In this document: positions 1 through 5,514 of the stretch, piece by piece
How the letters are laid out: every line of letters begins with the position of its first letter
Numbering within the stretch: the stretch's first letter is position 1
DNA from: a bacterium
GTDB lineage: Bacteria; Desulfobacterota; GWC2-55-46; S146-80; JALXFI01
Reading direction: 5' to 3'
Assembly: GCA_027069035.1 (NCBI GenBank)
Contig: JALXFI010000334.1
Span: 1-6,391, forward strand
Length of the DNA stretch: 6,391 nt
Position numbers and translations under genes: made by a program
The notes under the pieces: model-generated
The model's database searches: none
The model's input: the letters and a program-made list of their open reading frames with translations, nothing else
What the model was told of the DNA's origin: nothing

Positions 1-2
1 GA

Positions 3-200
3 CCTGTAGAAACGACCAGAACCTTTCCTCCTGAGTTTAATCTTGTAAACGGCAGATACGATATAAAGATTTACTACAGGGGGCATGAGAAGTGGATATA
101 CAACGTGGATATAAATGAAGGGGCTACCGAGAACTTTACAGTTACGTTTCCGCATGCCGTTGAATGTCCTGCGCCGGCGTATACAAGCGCCTCAAATTAA
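3..200 (+). CDS. 3' end of a protein with a PEGA-like C-terminal beta domain (partial)
   Basis: This open frame enters from the left edge and ends at TAA 198-200, giving 65 visible C-terminal residues. The other two forward frames stop within the first 35 bases. The residues LVNGRYDIKIYYRGHEKW, followed by a Val/Ile-alternating strand and an EGATENFTVTF ending, resemble PEGA-type surface beta-sandwich domains (Pro/Asn-Gly-Arg-Tyr turn, short strands, aromatic Gly-Tyr/His-Glu-Lys-Trp turn). This is pattern recognition only. No heme motif is visible, and only one cysteine lies near the end. The stop is 5 bases before the ATG of the octaheme cytochrome at 206, so the two genes are very likely co-transcribed. 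The full-length function cannot be told from this fragment. It could be an extracytoplasmic partner of the cytochromes or simply an upstream operon member. Confidence 0.65.
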   Translation, partial: PVETTRTFPPEFNLVNGRYDIKIYYRGHEKWIYNVDINEGATENFTVTFPHAVECPAPAYTSASN

Positions 201-205
201 AGAAG

Positions 206-1345
206 ATGAAGAATATTATTATTTTTACACTTACTGCATTTTTTATAATTACCTTTGCTGTCTTGCTGCATGCAGCCGATGAGGAAAACTGTCTTATGTG
301 TCATAAGTATTCTGGTATGGGGAGGTTCGAAAGCGGTCCTGACGGAAAAGGAAAAAAAAGGGTTTTCTTTGTAAACGAGGATATCTTTAAAAATACGGTG
401 CATGGCAATCTCAGGTGTAAAAACTGCCATACGGATGTGGACAAACTCCCTCATACGGGGGTGAAGAAGGTAAATTGTGCGCAAAACTGTCATATAAAAG
501 ACCCATCCAGTGGCAGAGAATTCTCACACAAGAGGATCGTTGATACCCTTGAAAAGAGTATACACGGCGTAAAAGGAACGAAACACCCCGAGTATAAAGA
601 TGATCTACCGACATGTACGTACTGCCATAAGAATCCTGTGTACATTACATCAGCGGAAGGGCTCAAATTTCTTAATATATGCGGACAGTGTCATGAGAAA
701 CAAAACTGGGCAAAGAGGTTTATCAAACACCAATACTACAGGATGATAAAACGCAGGCCGTCCAAAGAGGTTGTAACCCTATGCAGCAGTTGTCATCAGG
801 ACAGCAGTAAGATGGCTCGGCATAAACTCGATATAGCCATTGGCTTCAGAGACACATTTCATGGCAAGGCGATTGAATACGGCAATGAGGATGTTGCCAA
901 CTGTTTGAATTGTCATGCCCCGAGAGGGATTGGACTTACGCCTCACAGTATAGTGTCCAAGACCGATCCGCTATCTTCTGTCAATGCTGCAAACCGCCAA
1001 AAGACATGTCAGAATTATGGAGGAACAGGCGGATGCCATCCTGGCGCAACCAAGGAGTTTGCCCTTGGCAGGCAGAAGATACATGCCTCCGGCGCTAAGA
1101 ATACGGAGGAGTTTTTAAAGGCGGCGGTGTACGATGTTTCATTGACAAAGGGCGGGAAGAAACAATCGGGCAATAAGAAGGTAAACAACCCGGATGAAAG
1201 CTTCCGTGAGAATGTGGTATTTTGGATAAATACGATCTATAAGATAGCAATTGCCGTGGTTATAGGAGGGATGATTATTCACCAGATGCTTGACTTTATA
1301 GCGGTGGCAAGGGAGAGAAGGAGGAACAGTCATGGACTGTTATGA
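206..1345 (+). CDS. Octaheme cytochrome c with C-terminal membrane anchor (A1)
   Basis: The protein has 379 residues. A signal peptide (about 1-24, cleavage near LHAA|DEEN) exports it and a C-terminal helix (about 337-366, followed by a basic RERRR stop-transfer) anchors it in the inner membrane, heme domain outside. Eight heme attachment sites are visible: C29-H33, C71-H75, C91-H96 (CX3CH), C137-H141, C159-H163, C193-H197, C233-H237 and C268-H278 (CX8CH). Non-motif histidines at 66, 83, 108, 120, 175, 206, 219 and 247 recur in the paralog at 4374 and are likely distal ligands. A Lys/Gly/Asn-rich linker (about 295-335) precedes the anchor. I chose ATG 206 because an earlier in-frame ATG (164) lies inside the upstream gene and would add a charged extension before the signal peptide; the ribosome site (AAAGAAG) is weak, suggesting coupling to the upstream gene. 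The inferred role is the periplasmic electron-accepting or -donating subunit of a quinone-linked complex with the cytochrome b that follows. The exact family is not recognised. Confidence 0.9.
   Translation: MKNIIIFTLTAFFIITFAVLLHAADEENCLMCHKYSGMGRFESGPDGKGKKRVFFVNEDIFKNTVHGNLRCKNCHTDVDKLPHTGVKKVNCAQNCHIKDPSSGREFSHKRIVDTLEKSIHGVKGTKHPEYKDDLPTCTYCHKNPVYITSAEGLKFLNICGQCHEKQNWAKRFIKHQYYRMIKRRPSKEVVTLCSSCHQDSSKMARHKLDIAIGFRDTFHGKAIEYGNEDVANCLNCHAPRGIGLTPHSIVSKTDPLSSVNAANRQKTCQNYGGTGGCHPGATKEFALGRQKIHASGAKNTEEFLKAAVYDVSLTKGGKKQSGNKKVNNPDESFRENVVFWINTIYKIAIAVVIGGMIIHQMLDFIAVARERRRNSHGLL
1318..1324 (+). promoter_or_regulatory. Strong Shine-Dalgarno fixing the start of cytochrome b B1
   Basis: AAGGAGG lies 7 bases before ATG 1332, inside the 3' end of A1. 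It supports the start at 1332 over the in-frame ATG at 1362 and gives a 14-base overlap with A1, which points to coupled translation. Confidence 0.8.
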
Positions 1346-2039
1346 TAAAAGGAACATAGCCATGCGATATTATGTGCGCATGAACAGGTCTGAGAGGATA
1401 CAGCACCTTATGCTCATATTGAGCATAACTACACTTGTGTTGACGGGTTTTATGCTGGAAGGCGAGACATGGGTTATAAATAGTTTCGGCAGCGCAAGCA
1501 AGCTTATATTTTTCTGGAGGGGGATACTTCACAGGATTGCCGGAGTCGGTTTTATACTTATAGGCGTATATCACCTCTACTATGTGAGCTTTACAAAGGA
1601 CGGGAATAGCTGGATCAGGGATATGCTCCCTAAATTAAAGGACTTTAAGGATGCAATGCAGAATGTGGCATATCTTGTGGGGCTTAGTAAAGAACGTCCA
1701 AAATTTGACAGATTTAATTATCAGGATAAACTCGAGTATTTTTCCATCTACTTTGGTCTGCCTATTGTTGCTATCTCAGGTGTAATGTTGTGGAGTGAGT
1801 ATAACTGGAATCAGTTCTACCTCGATGTGGCAATGGCCTTTCACAGAGGAGAGGCGACGCTTGCAGCCCTTGCCATCCTTGTATGGCACCTGCTCACCGT
1901 ATTTTTTAAACCCGGCAATTACCCCCTTAACACCACATTTATTCATGGGATGATGTCAGAGGATGACCTGAAGCATCACCATCCGCTCTGGTATGAAAGA
2001 ATAAAGGACAATGGAGAAGAAAAGGAGAGTAAATCGTGA
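1332..2039 (+). CDS. Cytochrome b561/formate dehydrogenase gamma-type membrane cytochrome b (B1)
   Basis: The protein has 235 residues with four predicted membrane helices at about 24-42, 64-88, 137-156 and 172-192. Candidate b-heme ligands are H25 (in RIQH), H67 (in LHRIAG), H81 (in VYHLYY), H171 and H186. All five recur at matching places in the paralog at 5515, which supports two b hemes across the membrane, as in the cytochrome b561/hydrogenase and formate dehydrogenase gamma families. The C-terminal tail has a GMMSEDDLK...HP.WYER segment, also mirrored in the paralog. It overlaps A1 by 14 bases and the next gene by 4 (GTGA), so A1, B1 and the triheme gene form one tightly coupled unit. 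The inferred role is exchanging electrons between membrane quinone and the attached c-type cytochromes. The direction (quinol oxidation or quinone reduction) cannot be read from the sequence. Confidence 0.88.
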   Translation: MDCYDKRNIAMRYYVRMNRSERIQHLMLILSITTLVLTGFMLEGETWVINSFGSASKLIFFWRGILHRIAGVGFILIGVYHLYYVSFTKDGNSWIRDMLPKLKDFKDAMQNVAYLVGLSKERPKFDRFNYQDKLEYFSIYFGLPIVAISGVMLWSEYNWNQFYLDVAMAFHRGEATLAALAILVWHLLTVFFKPGNYPLNTTFIHGMMSEDDLKHHHPLWYERIKDNGEEKESKS

Positions 2040-2830
2040 TTAAGAAGTGGCTGCTGCATCTCTTGATGCTATTTGTCCTTAGCATACACCTTACGTTTCT
2101 TGGTTGGGTTGTCTGGATCACGTATTTCAGACCTATTGTGCGAACTGCACAAGTTGTCAATAAACAGGAAGACGACTTTGAGGATATAGTTTATTATAAA
2201 GACGATATGAGAGGACACTTTCATAATACGGATGAAAGCATAAATATAGAGAGTCAGAACAAGAGCATATGCCTTAAATGTCACGGCACATACCCTCATT
2301 CAAAGGCAAAGGATGTAAGGGCGTTTCTTAATGCCCATGCATTCTTTATGGCCTGTGAGGTATGCCATGTGAGGAGTAAAGACGGTCAAAGGTTTACTTA
2401 TAAATGGATAAAGGCGGATAATACGGGCGAGCTGAAACTCCTGAACGGAAAACCGGGGAGGTATGGAGCCCTCATAGTGCCTTTTATGAAAGATAATAAT
2501 AAGTTGAAACGAATTGACAGGATTATAAGCGATAAGGTGACTGAGAATTACCTTAAACTCAGAGACACGCTTACCGCCGACCAGGCGGCGGAGATAAAGT
2601 TTAAAATACATAAGAAGGTATCGGCAAAACCGGTTTTCTGTGATGAATGTCACAGAAAGGACGGATACCTGAACTTTAATAAACTTCTTTACAGACCCGA
2701 CAGGGTAAATGTTCTTACCTCAACAGAGGTTGCCGGCGTGATCAAGAAATACAAAAAATTCTATTTCCCAACTATGTTTGATCCTGATGCCGTGATGATG
2801 GATAGATGGAGCAAACCCCGTCTTCCTTAG
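2036..2830 (+). CDS. N-terminally anchored triheme cytochrome c (C1)
   Basis: The protein has 264 residues and starts with GTG 2036, which overlaps the TGA of B1. AAGGAG at 2022-2027 is 8 bases upstream. An N-terminal hydrophobic helix (about 5-29, rich in Leu/Trp) with KK before it and no clear cleavage site suggests an uncleaved signal anchor with the rest outside the inner membrane. Three CXXCH sites are present: C79-H83 (CLKCH), C107-H111 (CEVCH) and C202-H206 (CDECH). H101 and H192 lie a few residues before the second and third sites and, with H61, H63 or H88, could be distal ligands. The 90-residue stretch between sites 2 and 3 has no heme motif and is Lys/Ile/Leu-rich. Layout differs from NapC/NrfH-type tetraheme proteins, so I do not assign that family. 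It is probably the third subunit of the A1-B1 complex, relaying electrons in the periplasm. Confidence 0.85.
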   Translation: MIKKWLLHLLMLFVLSIHLTFLGWVVWITYFRPIVRTAQVVNKQEDDFEDIVYYKDDMRGHFHNTDESINIESQNKSICLKCHGTYPHSKAKDVRAFLNAHAFFMACEVCHVRSKDGQRFTYKWIKADNTGELKLLNGKPGRYGALIVPFMKDNNKLKRIDRIISDKVTENYLKLRDTLTADQAAEIKFKIHKKVSAKPVFCDECHRKDGYLNFNKLLYRPDRVNVLTSTEVAGVIKKYKKFYFPTMFDPDAVMMDRWSKPRLP

Positions 2831-2831
2831 A

Positions 2832-2864
2832 TAGTGTCTATCCGGAAAACCCATATAGACACTA
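2832..2864 (+). repeat. 10-bp perfect inverted repeat just after the C1 stop
   Basis: TAGTGTCTAT (2832-2841) pairs perfectly with ATAGACACTA (2855-2864) around a 13-base loop, starting one base after the TAG stop of C1. As RNA it would fold into a hairpin at the end of the cassette 1 transcript. The following bases (AATATGTTTT) hold only a short, delayed T run, so it is at best a weak terminator. It may instead be an end of the mobile repeat next to it, because the loop contains CCGGAAAA, matching the CCGGAAA at both edges of that repeat. Confidence 0.6.
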
Positions 2865-2876
2865 AATATGTTTTCA

Positions 2877-3014
2877 ATTCGGAAAGCAGGAGTTTTTTGC
2901 AAGGTCAAGGAAGCCAATGTATTCTACGGGTTTGAGCGGAGGCATACTAAAGTATGCCGCACAAACAAACCTGAAGATTGACTTTAGAGTTGCGAGAAAA
3001 AACCCTTTCCGGAT
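2877..3014. repeat. MITE/REP-like long imperfect palindrome
   Basis: The stretch folds almost end to end. The outer arm TTCGGAAAG (2878-2886) pairs with CTTTCCGGA (about 3005-3013). GTTTTTTGCAA (2892-2902) pairs with TTGCGAGAAAAAAC (2990-3003) allowing a small gap, and GTCAA (2904-2908) with TTGAC (2978-2982). The core GTTTG.GCGG...CATACT (2930-2948) pairs with AGTATG.CCGC.CAAAC (2951-2966), with the perfect GGCATACT/AGTATGCC stem at 2941-2948/2951-2958. No transposase is encoded. Size of about 140 bases, terminal complementarity and intergenic placement fit a non-autonomous mobile element or a structured intergenic repeat. Number of genomic copies is unknown from this window. Confidence 0.65.
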
Positions 3015-3333
3015 GAAAAATAGATAAAAGGAGCAATCATATCTACCTTACGGCTCTGAAAAAGGTTCTTTTAATATTTTGCTTCTGTATTCCTATTCAT
3101 CTATCATAAGAGTGTCATAATATTATTACATATGTCATTAATAGGTGATTGTGTGCGGAAACTCCTGTTTTTTATAGACCTTTCCCTTAATGGAATGCAG
3201 AGATGTCATCTCTTTATGACATAAGAGGGAATAGTATTGGTAGGAGTTATATATCCGATTGATGGATGTAAAAATAAATAAAACTAAACACTTATACACG
3301 TTTAGGTCTCTATTGTAATGGGGCTGTTGATTT
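3015..3333. other. AT-rich non-coding stretch upstream of the diheme cytochrome
   Basis: No convincing gene is seen here on either strand. The DNA is visibly more AT-rich than the flanking genes. It holds short palindromes (ATAATATTAT at 3117-3126) and repeated TGTCAT elements described separately. The most economical reading is an upstream regulatory region for the gene at 3402. Confidence 0.5.
3106..3222 (+). promoter_or_regulatory. Cluster of TGTCAT half-sites, possible activator binding region
   Basis: TGTCAT occurs at 3113-3118, 3133-3138 (exactly 20 bases later, about two helical turns) and 3204-3209, with its complement TGACAT at 3217-3222. The last two form a perfect 7-bp inverted repeat ATGTCAT-N6-ATGACAT (3203-3222). 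ATAAGAG also repeats at 3106-3112 and 3221-3227 beside these sites. The inverted repeat lies about 150 bases before the start site predicted for the sigma-54 promoter at 3334, a usual distance for an enhancer-binding activator. The function is inferred from position and symmetry only. Confidence 0.4.
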
Positions 3334-3349
3334 TGGTATGCGGATTGCA
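3334..3349 (+). promoter_or_regulatory. Candidate sigma-54 (-24/-12) promoter of the diheme cytochrome gene
   Basis: TGGTATGCGGATTGCA matches the sigma-54 consensus TGGCACG-N4-TTGCA at all but two positions and keeps the critical GG-N10-GC spacing. Transcription would begin near 3360, leaving a leader of about 42 bases before ATG 3402. A competing sigma-70 reading, TTGATT (3327-3332) with TAATAT (3350-3355) at 17-base spacing, uses the same region and has a poorer -10. Confidence 0.45.
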
Positions 3350-3401
3350 TAATATTTGGATAGATAGATTGTTGATGTTACAAAATATTAAGGAGACTAC
3401 A

Positions 3402-4178
3402 ATGAAATATGCGACCAAATACGTAGGGAAACGGATGGCATCTATTGTTTGTTTGATTTTTATTCTATGCGTTGGTTCTGTTGTGTATGCGCGCGGCAAC
3501 GACGATGGATATAAAGGCGATGATGTAGAAAGGGGGATGGCGGCTTACAAACACCATTGTATCCAGTGTCACGGCAGAAACGGCAAGGGTAATGGTCAGG
3601 GTTCCATGCTGCGTGGTGTGCCGACGGGGGATCTTTCAAACAAGGCGTACATGTCTTTGCTTTCCGATCATGATCTGTATGAGAGGATTGCTTACGGGGA
3701 AAAACAGTTTGCCTACCTTCAGATGCCGGGTTTTGGAGATAGCCTGTCCTCAAGCACCATCAAGGATATTGTTGCTTATATACGCACTTTGGAGGTGGAC
3801 AGCGGTGAACTTAAAGGTCCTACGCCGAATGAGCGTATGGAAAGGTTTGAAAATGACCCTCTGGAGAGGGGGCGTATATACTATACCAGATACTGTTCTC
3901 AGTGTCATGGCAGGGATGGCACCGGAGACGGATGGGCGGCAAGGAGGTCTCTCGGGCAGCCCGAGAGATTGAATATTGTGCATCAGGGTCGTCAGGAGAT
4001 TGTGGATTATGTCAGGGGGAGGAGTGGAGATATAAAAGATAGGAATATGCCTGTATTTGGCGTGACAATTTCCGATGATGTTATTGATTCCCTTACGGAT
4101 TATATCATGGCTGTGCTGTATAAAAAGGGGGATTTAAGGTATGAGGAGCGTTATTCAAAGCGAGGGGTATCCAATTAA
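3402..4178 (+). CDS. Periplasmic diheme cytochrome c with two His/Met class I domains (D)
   Basis: The protein has 258 residues. ATG 3402 is preceded by AAGGAG at 3390-3395 (6-base spacing) and begins a classic signal peptide: basic MKYATKYVGKR, a hydrophobic core at 12-27 and likely cleavage at VYA|RG near residue 30. Two cytochrome c domains follow. Domain 1 has CIQCH (53-57), then YLQMPGFG with Met108 as probable sixth ligand. Domain 2 has CSQCH (165-169), then RNMPVFG with Met216. Both CXXCH sites are followed by G(R)xGxGxG loops typical of small class I cytochromes such as the c4 and CcoP families, and each domain ends in an Asp/Ile-rich helix (DIVAYIRTL, LTDYIMAVL). No membrane anchor remains after processing. 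The inferred role is a soluble, higher-potential electron carrier for the adjacent membrane complexes. It has its own leader and candidate promoter and stands between the two cassettes. Confidence 0.88.
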   Translation: MKYATKYVGKRMASIVCLIFILCVGSVVYARGNDDGYKGDDVERGMAAYKHHCIQCHGRNGKGNGQGSMLRGVPTGDLSNKAYMSLLSDHDLYERIAYGEKQFAYLQMPGFGDSLSSSTIKDIVAYIRTLEVDSGELKGPTPNERMERFENDPLERGRIYYTRYCSQCHGRDGTGDGWAARRSLGQPERLNIVHQGRQEIVDYVRGRSGDIKDRNMPVFGVTISDDVIDSLTDYIMAVLYKKGDLRYEERYSKRGVSN

Positions 4179-4315
4179 ACGCATTTGGTTGTATTTATGA
4201 GTGGGTTGGTAACTTTATGTAAGTAAGAATTCCCTCCCTGATTATCCCACCGCGCTTGTTTGATCGTCAGAAGACTGTTTTTATTAATTAAATTGAGTGA
4301 AGGCTTTACAAAACG
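4179..4315. other. Gap after the diheme cytochrome gene, no clear terminator
   Basis: There is no gene here. I looked for a stem followed by T residues. Only a very short CAG/CTG stem before TTTTTATT (about 4268-4283) is present, too weak to call. A possible -35 element (TTTACA, 4305-4310) pairs with TATCTT (4329-4334) at 18-base spacing as a weak candidate promoter for the downstream cassette. Confidence 0.3.
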
Positions 4316-4352
4316 AATAGATATTGTTATCTTTTAATAAATAATATCTATT
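4316..4352 (+). promoter_or_regulatory. 10-bp inverted repeat in the leader of cassette 2
   Basis: AATAGATATT (4316-4325) is perfectly complementary to AATATCTATT (4343-4352), with a 17-base AT-rich loop. It ends just before the purine-rich GAGGGAG (4354-4360), 22 bases ahead of ATG 4374. It overlaps the weak candidate -10 TATCTT, so it could be an operator. If transcribed, it would be an AT-only hairpin next to the ribosome site. Which of these applies cannot be decided here. Confidence 0.45.
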
Positions 4353-4373
4353 AGAGGGAGAGATATCGTAGAG

Positions 4374-5501
4374 ATGCAAGAGGGTTTTAATAAAAGTCGG
4401 TTTTTAGTGATCTTATTATTGGGGGCTGTATTGTTTGCAGGTCTTGTCGTCTATGCTAAAACCGCAAGCGCGTCGGATGATTTGAACTGTCTTTTATGTC
4501 ATAAGTACAGGGGGTTGAGCAGGATAAACAAGGATGGCAGATTCAGACTTTTTTATATCAATGAGCGGGTTTTCAGGGGAAGCCCCCATGCGAAGGTAAA
4601 GTGTAATGATTGCCATAGGGATATTAATGTTATTCCTCATGAACCTGCCAAAAAGGTAAACTGTACTGTTGAGTGTCACATTATTGAGCCATCGGGTCAG
4701 AAGAGGTTTTCCCACCAACCTATTGAAGATATCTTGTCTACGAGTGTGCATAGCAAGTATGATAAGAACGGTAAATTAAAAAAATATTCCGAAGACTATC
4801 CCTGGTGTAAGGACTGTCATGAACAGCCGCTTTACAGGCCTCTTTCTTTTTTTAAGGGTATCAGACCGGGTGTCTCCAAAAGGGCGCTTGGCAGGTGTAA
4901 GACATGCCACAGGACCGGAAGATTTGCAGATATCTTTTATACCCACGTAACATCGAGACTTCAGAAGACAAGGAAGTCTAAGGAGATCGTTGAGATTTGT
5001 GCAAAGTGTCATGGGAGGAAGGATTTTCAAAAAAGGCACGGCCTTGATGATGTTGTGACATCGTACAAGGAGACATTTCATGGCAAGGCGGTTGATTATG
5101 GTTCGGTAAGGGCGCCTGACTGCGTTGACTGTCATGTGGTTAAAGGAGAGAATGTTCATTTTATTGAGGGCAAAAAGTCCGCCACATCTGCTGTCTATCC
5201 TCTCAATGTAAGCAGGACATGCAGGGCAGAGGAGTGTCATGTAAATGCAGGGGAAAAGCTTGCGAGTTATCAGGTGCATGTGACCTATGACAAGGATAAG
5301 TATCCGCTTGAATATTATATGTTATGGTTTTTTAAATTTCTTACGGCAGGGGTCATGTACTTCTTTCTGATCCTCATATTTCTTGAGCTTCTCCGCAGGC
5401 TTATCCCTAACTTTGCTATTAGAAGAGAACCTGTATTGAGTGAGTCTGAGATATATGAAAAAGACGGCTTAATACTTGATATAAGTGAGATTGAGGAATA
5501 G
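4374..5501 (+). CDS. Octaheme cytochrome c with C-terminal membrane anchor, paralog of A1 (A2)
   Basis: The protein has 375 residues. A signal peptide (core about 10-28, cleavage near ASAS|DD at about 34) and a C-terminal helix (about 315-341, followed by RR) give the same topology as A1. Eight heme sites in the same order: C39-H43, C77-H81, C97-H102 (CX3CH), C145-H149, C175-H179, C209-H213, C250-H254 and C283-H289 (CX4CH). Other conserved histidines are 72, 89, 114, 126, 191, 222, 236 and 262. The segments VNC..CHI, RH.LD and ETFHGKAVDYG align directly with A1. Differences from A1 are a longer stretch between sites 4 and 5, almost no linker before the anchor, and an acidic cytoplasmic tail of about 30 residues. 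The start ATG has only a distant GAGGGAG (spacing about 13), so initiation may be inefficient or the start may be slightly off. It sits 13 bases before the cytochrome b gene. The inferred role is the same as A1 with a different partner or potential. Confidence 0.9.
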   Translation: MQEGFNKSRFLVILLLGAVLFAGLVVYAKTASASDDLNCLLCHKYRGLSRINKDGRFRLFYINERVFRGSPHAKVKCNDCHRDINVIPHEPAKKVNCTVECHIIEPSGQKRFSHQPIEDILSTSVHSKYDKNGKLKKYSEDYPWCKDCHEQPLYRPLSFFKGIRPGVSKRALGRCKTCHRTGRFADIFYTHVTSRLQKTRKSKEIVEICAKCHGRKDFQKRHGLDDVVTSYKETFHGKAVDYGSVRAPDCVDCHVVKGENVHFIEGKKSATSAVYPLNVSRTCRAEECHVNAGEKLASYQVHVTYDKDKYPLEYYMLWFFKFLTAGVMYFFLILIFLELLRRLIPNFAIRREPVLSESEIYEKDGLILDISEIEE

Positions 5502-5514
5502 GGGGGCTTTGTCG

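Noticed and set aside
164..205. Upstream in-frame ATG giving a 14-residue longer A1
   Set aside because: It lies inside the end of the upstream gene, has no ribosome site, and would put a Cys/Lys-rich extension before a complete signal peptide.
206..1345. Assignment of the octaheme proteins as hydroxylamine oxidoreductase or octaheme nitrite/tetrathionate reductase
   Set aside because: The heme spacing, the C-terminal membrane anchor and the cytochrome b partner do not fit those enzymes, and no catalytic motif (for example a CXXCK site or crosslinking Tyr) is recognised.
2036..2830. Assignment of C1 as a NapC/NrfH-type quinol dehydrogenase
   Set aside because: It has three heme sites rather than four, and the spacing does not fit. 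Only the N-terminal anchor is shared.
2868..2981. A 37-codon open frame inside the palindromic repeat
   Set aside because: It is wholly contained in the structured repeat, has no ribosome site, and its composition follows the repeat rather than a protein.
3132..3224. A 30-codon open frame starting at the second TGTCAT site
   Set aside because: No ribosome site and no recognisable protein features. It overlaps the putative regulatory repeats.
3318..3401. Upstream in-frame ATG giving a 28-residue longer diheme cytochrome
   Set aside because: ATG 3402 has a clear AAGGAG and a proper signal peptide. The extension would run across the candidate promoter.
4262..4290. Terminator after the diheme cytochrome gene
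   Set aside because: The only stem before the T-rich run is 3 bp, too short to be credible.
4776..5279. Long antisense open frame (167 codons) opposite A2
   Set aside because: It is a shadow of the heme-rich coding sequence on the + strand, with no signal or domain of its own.
5485..5514. GTG start giving B2 ten extra residues and an overlap with A2
   Set aside because: The extension MRLRNRGALS is not matched in B1, and ATG 5515 fits the shared N-terminal length. Not fully excluded, since neither start has a strong ribosome site.
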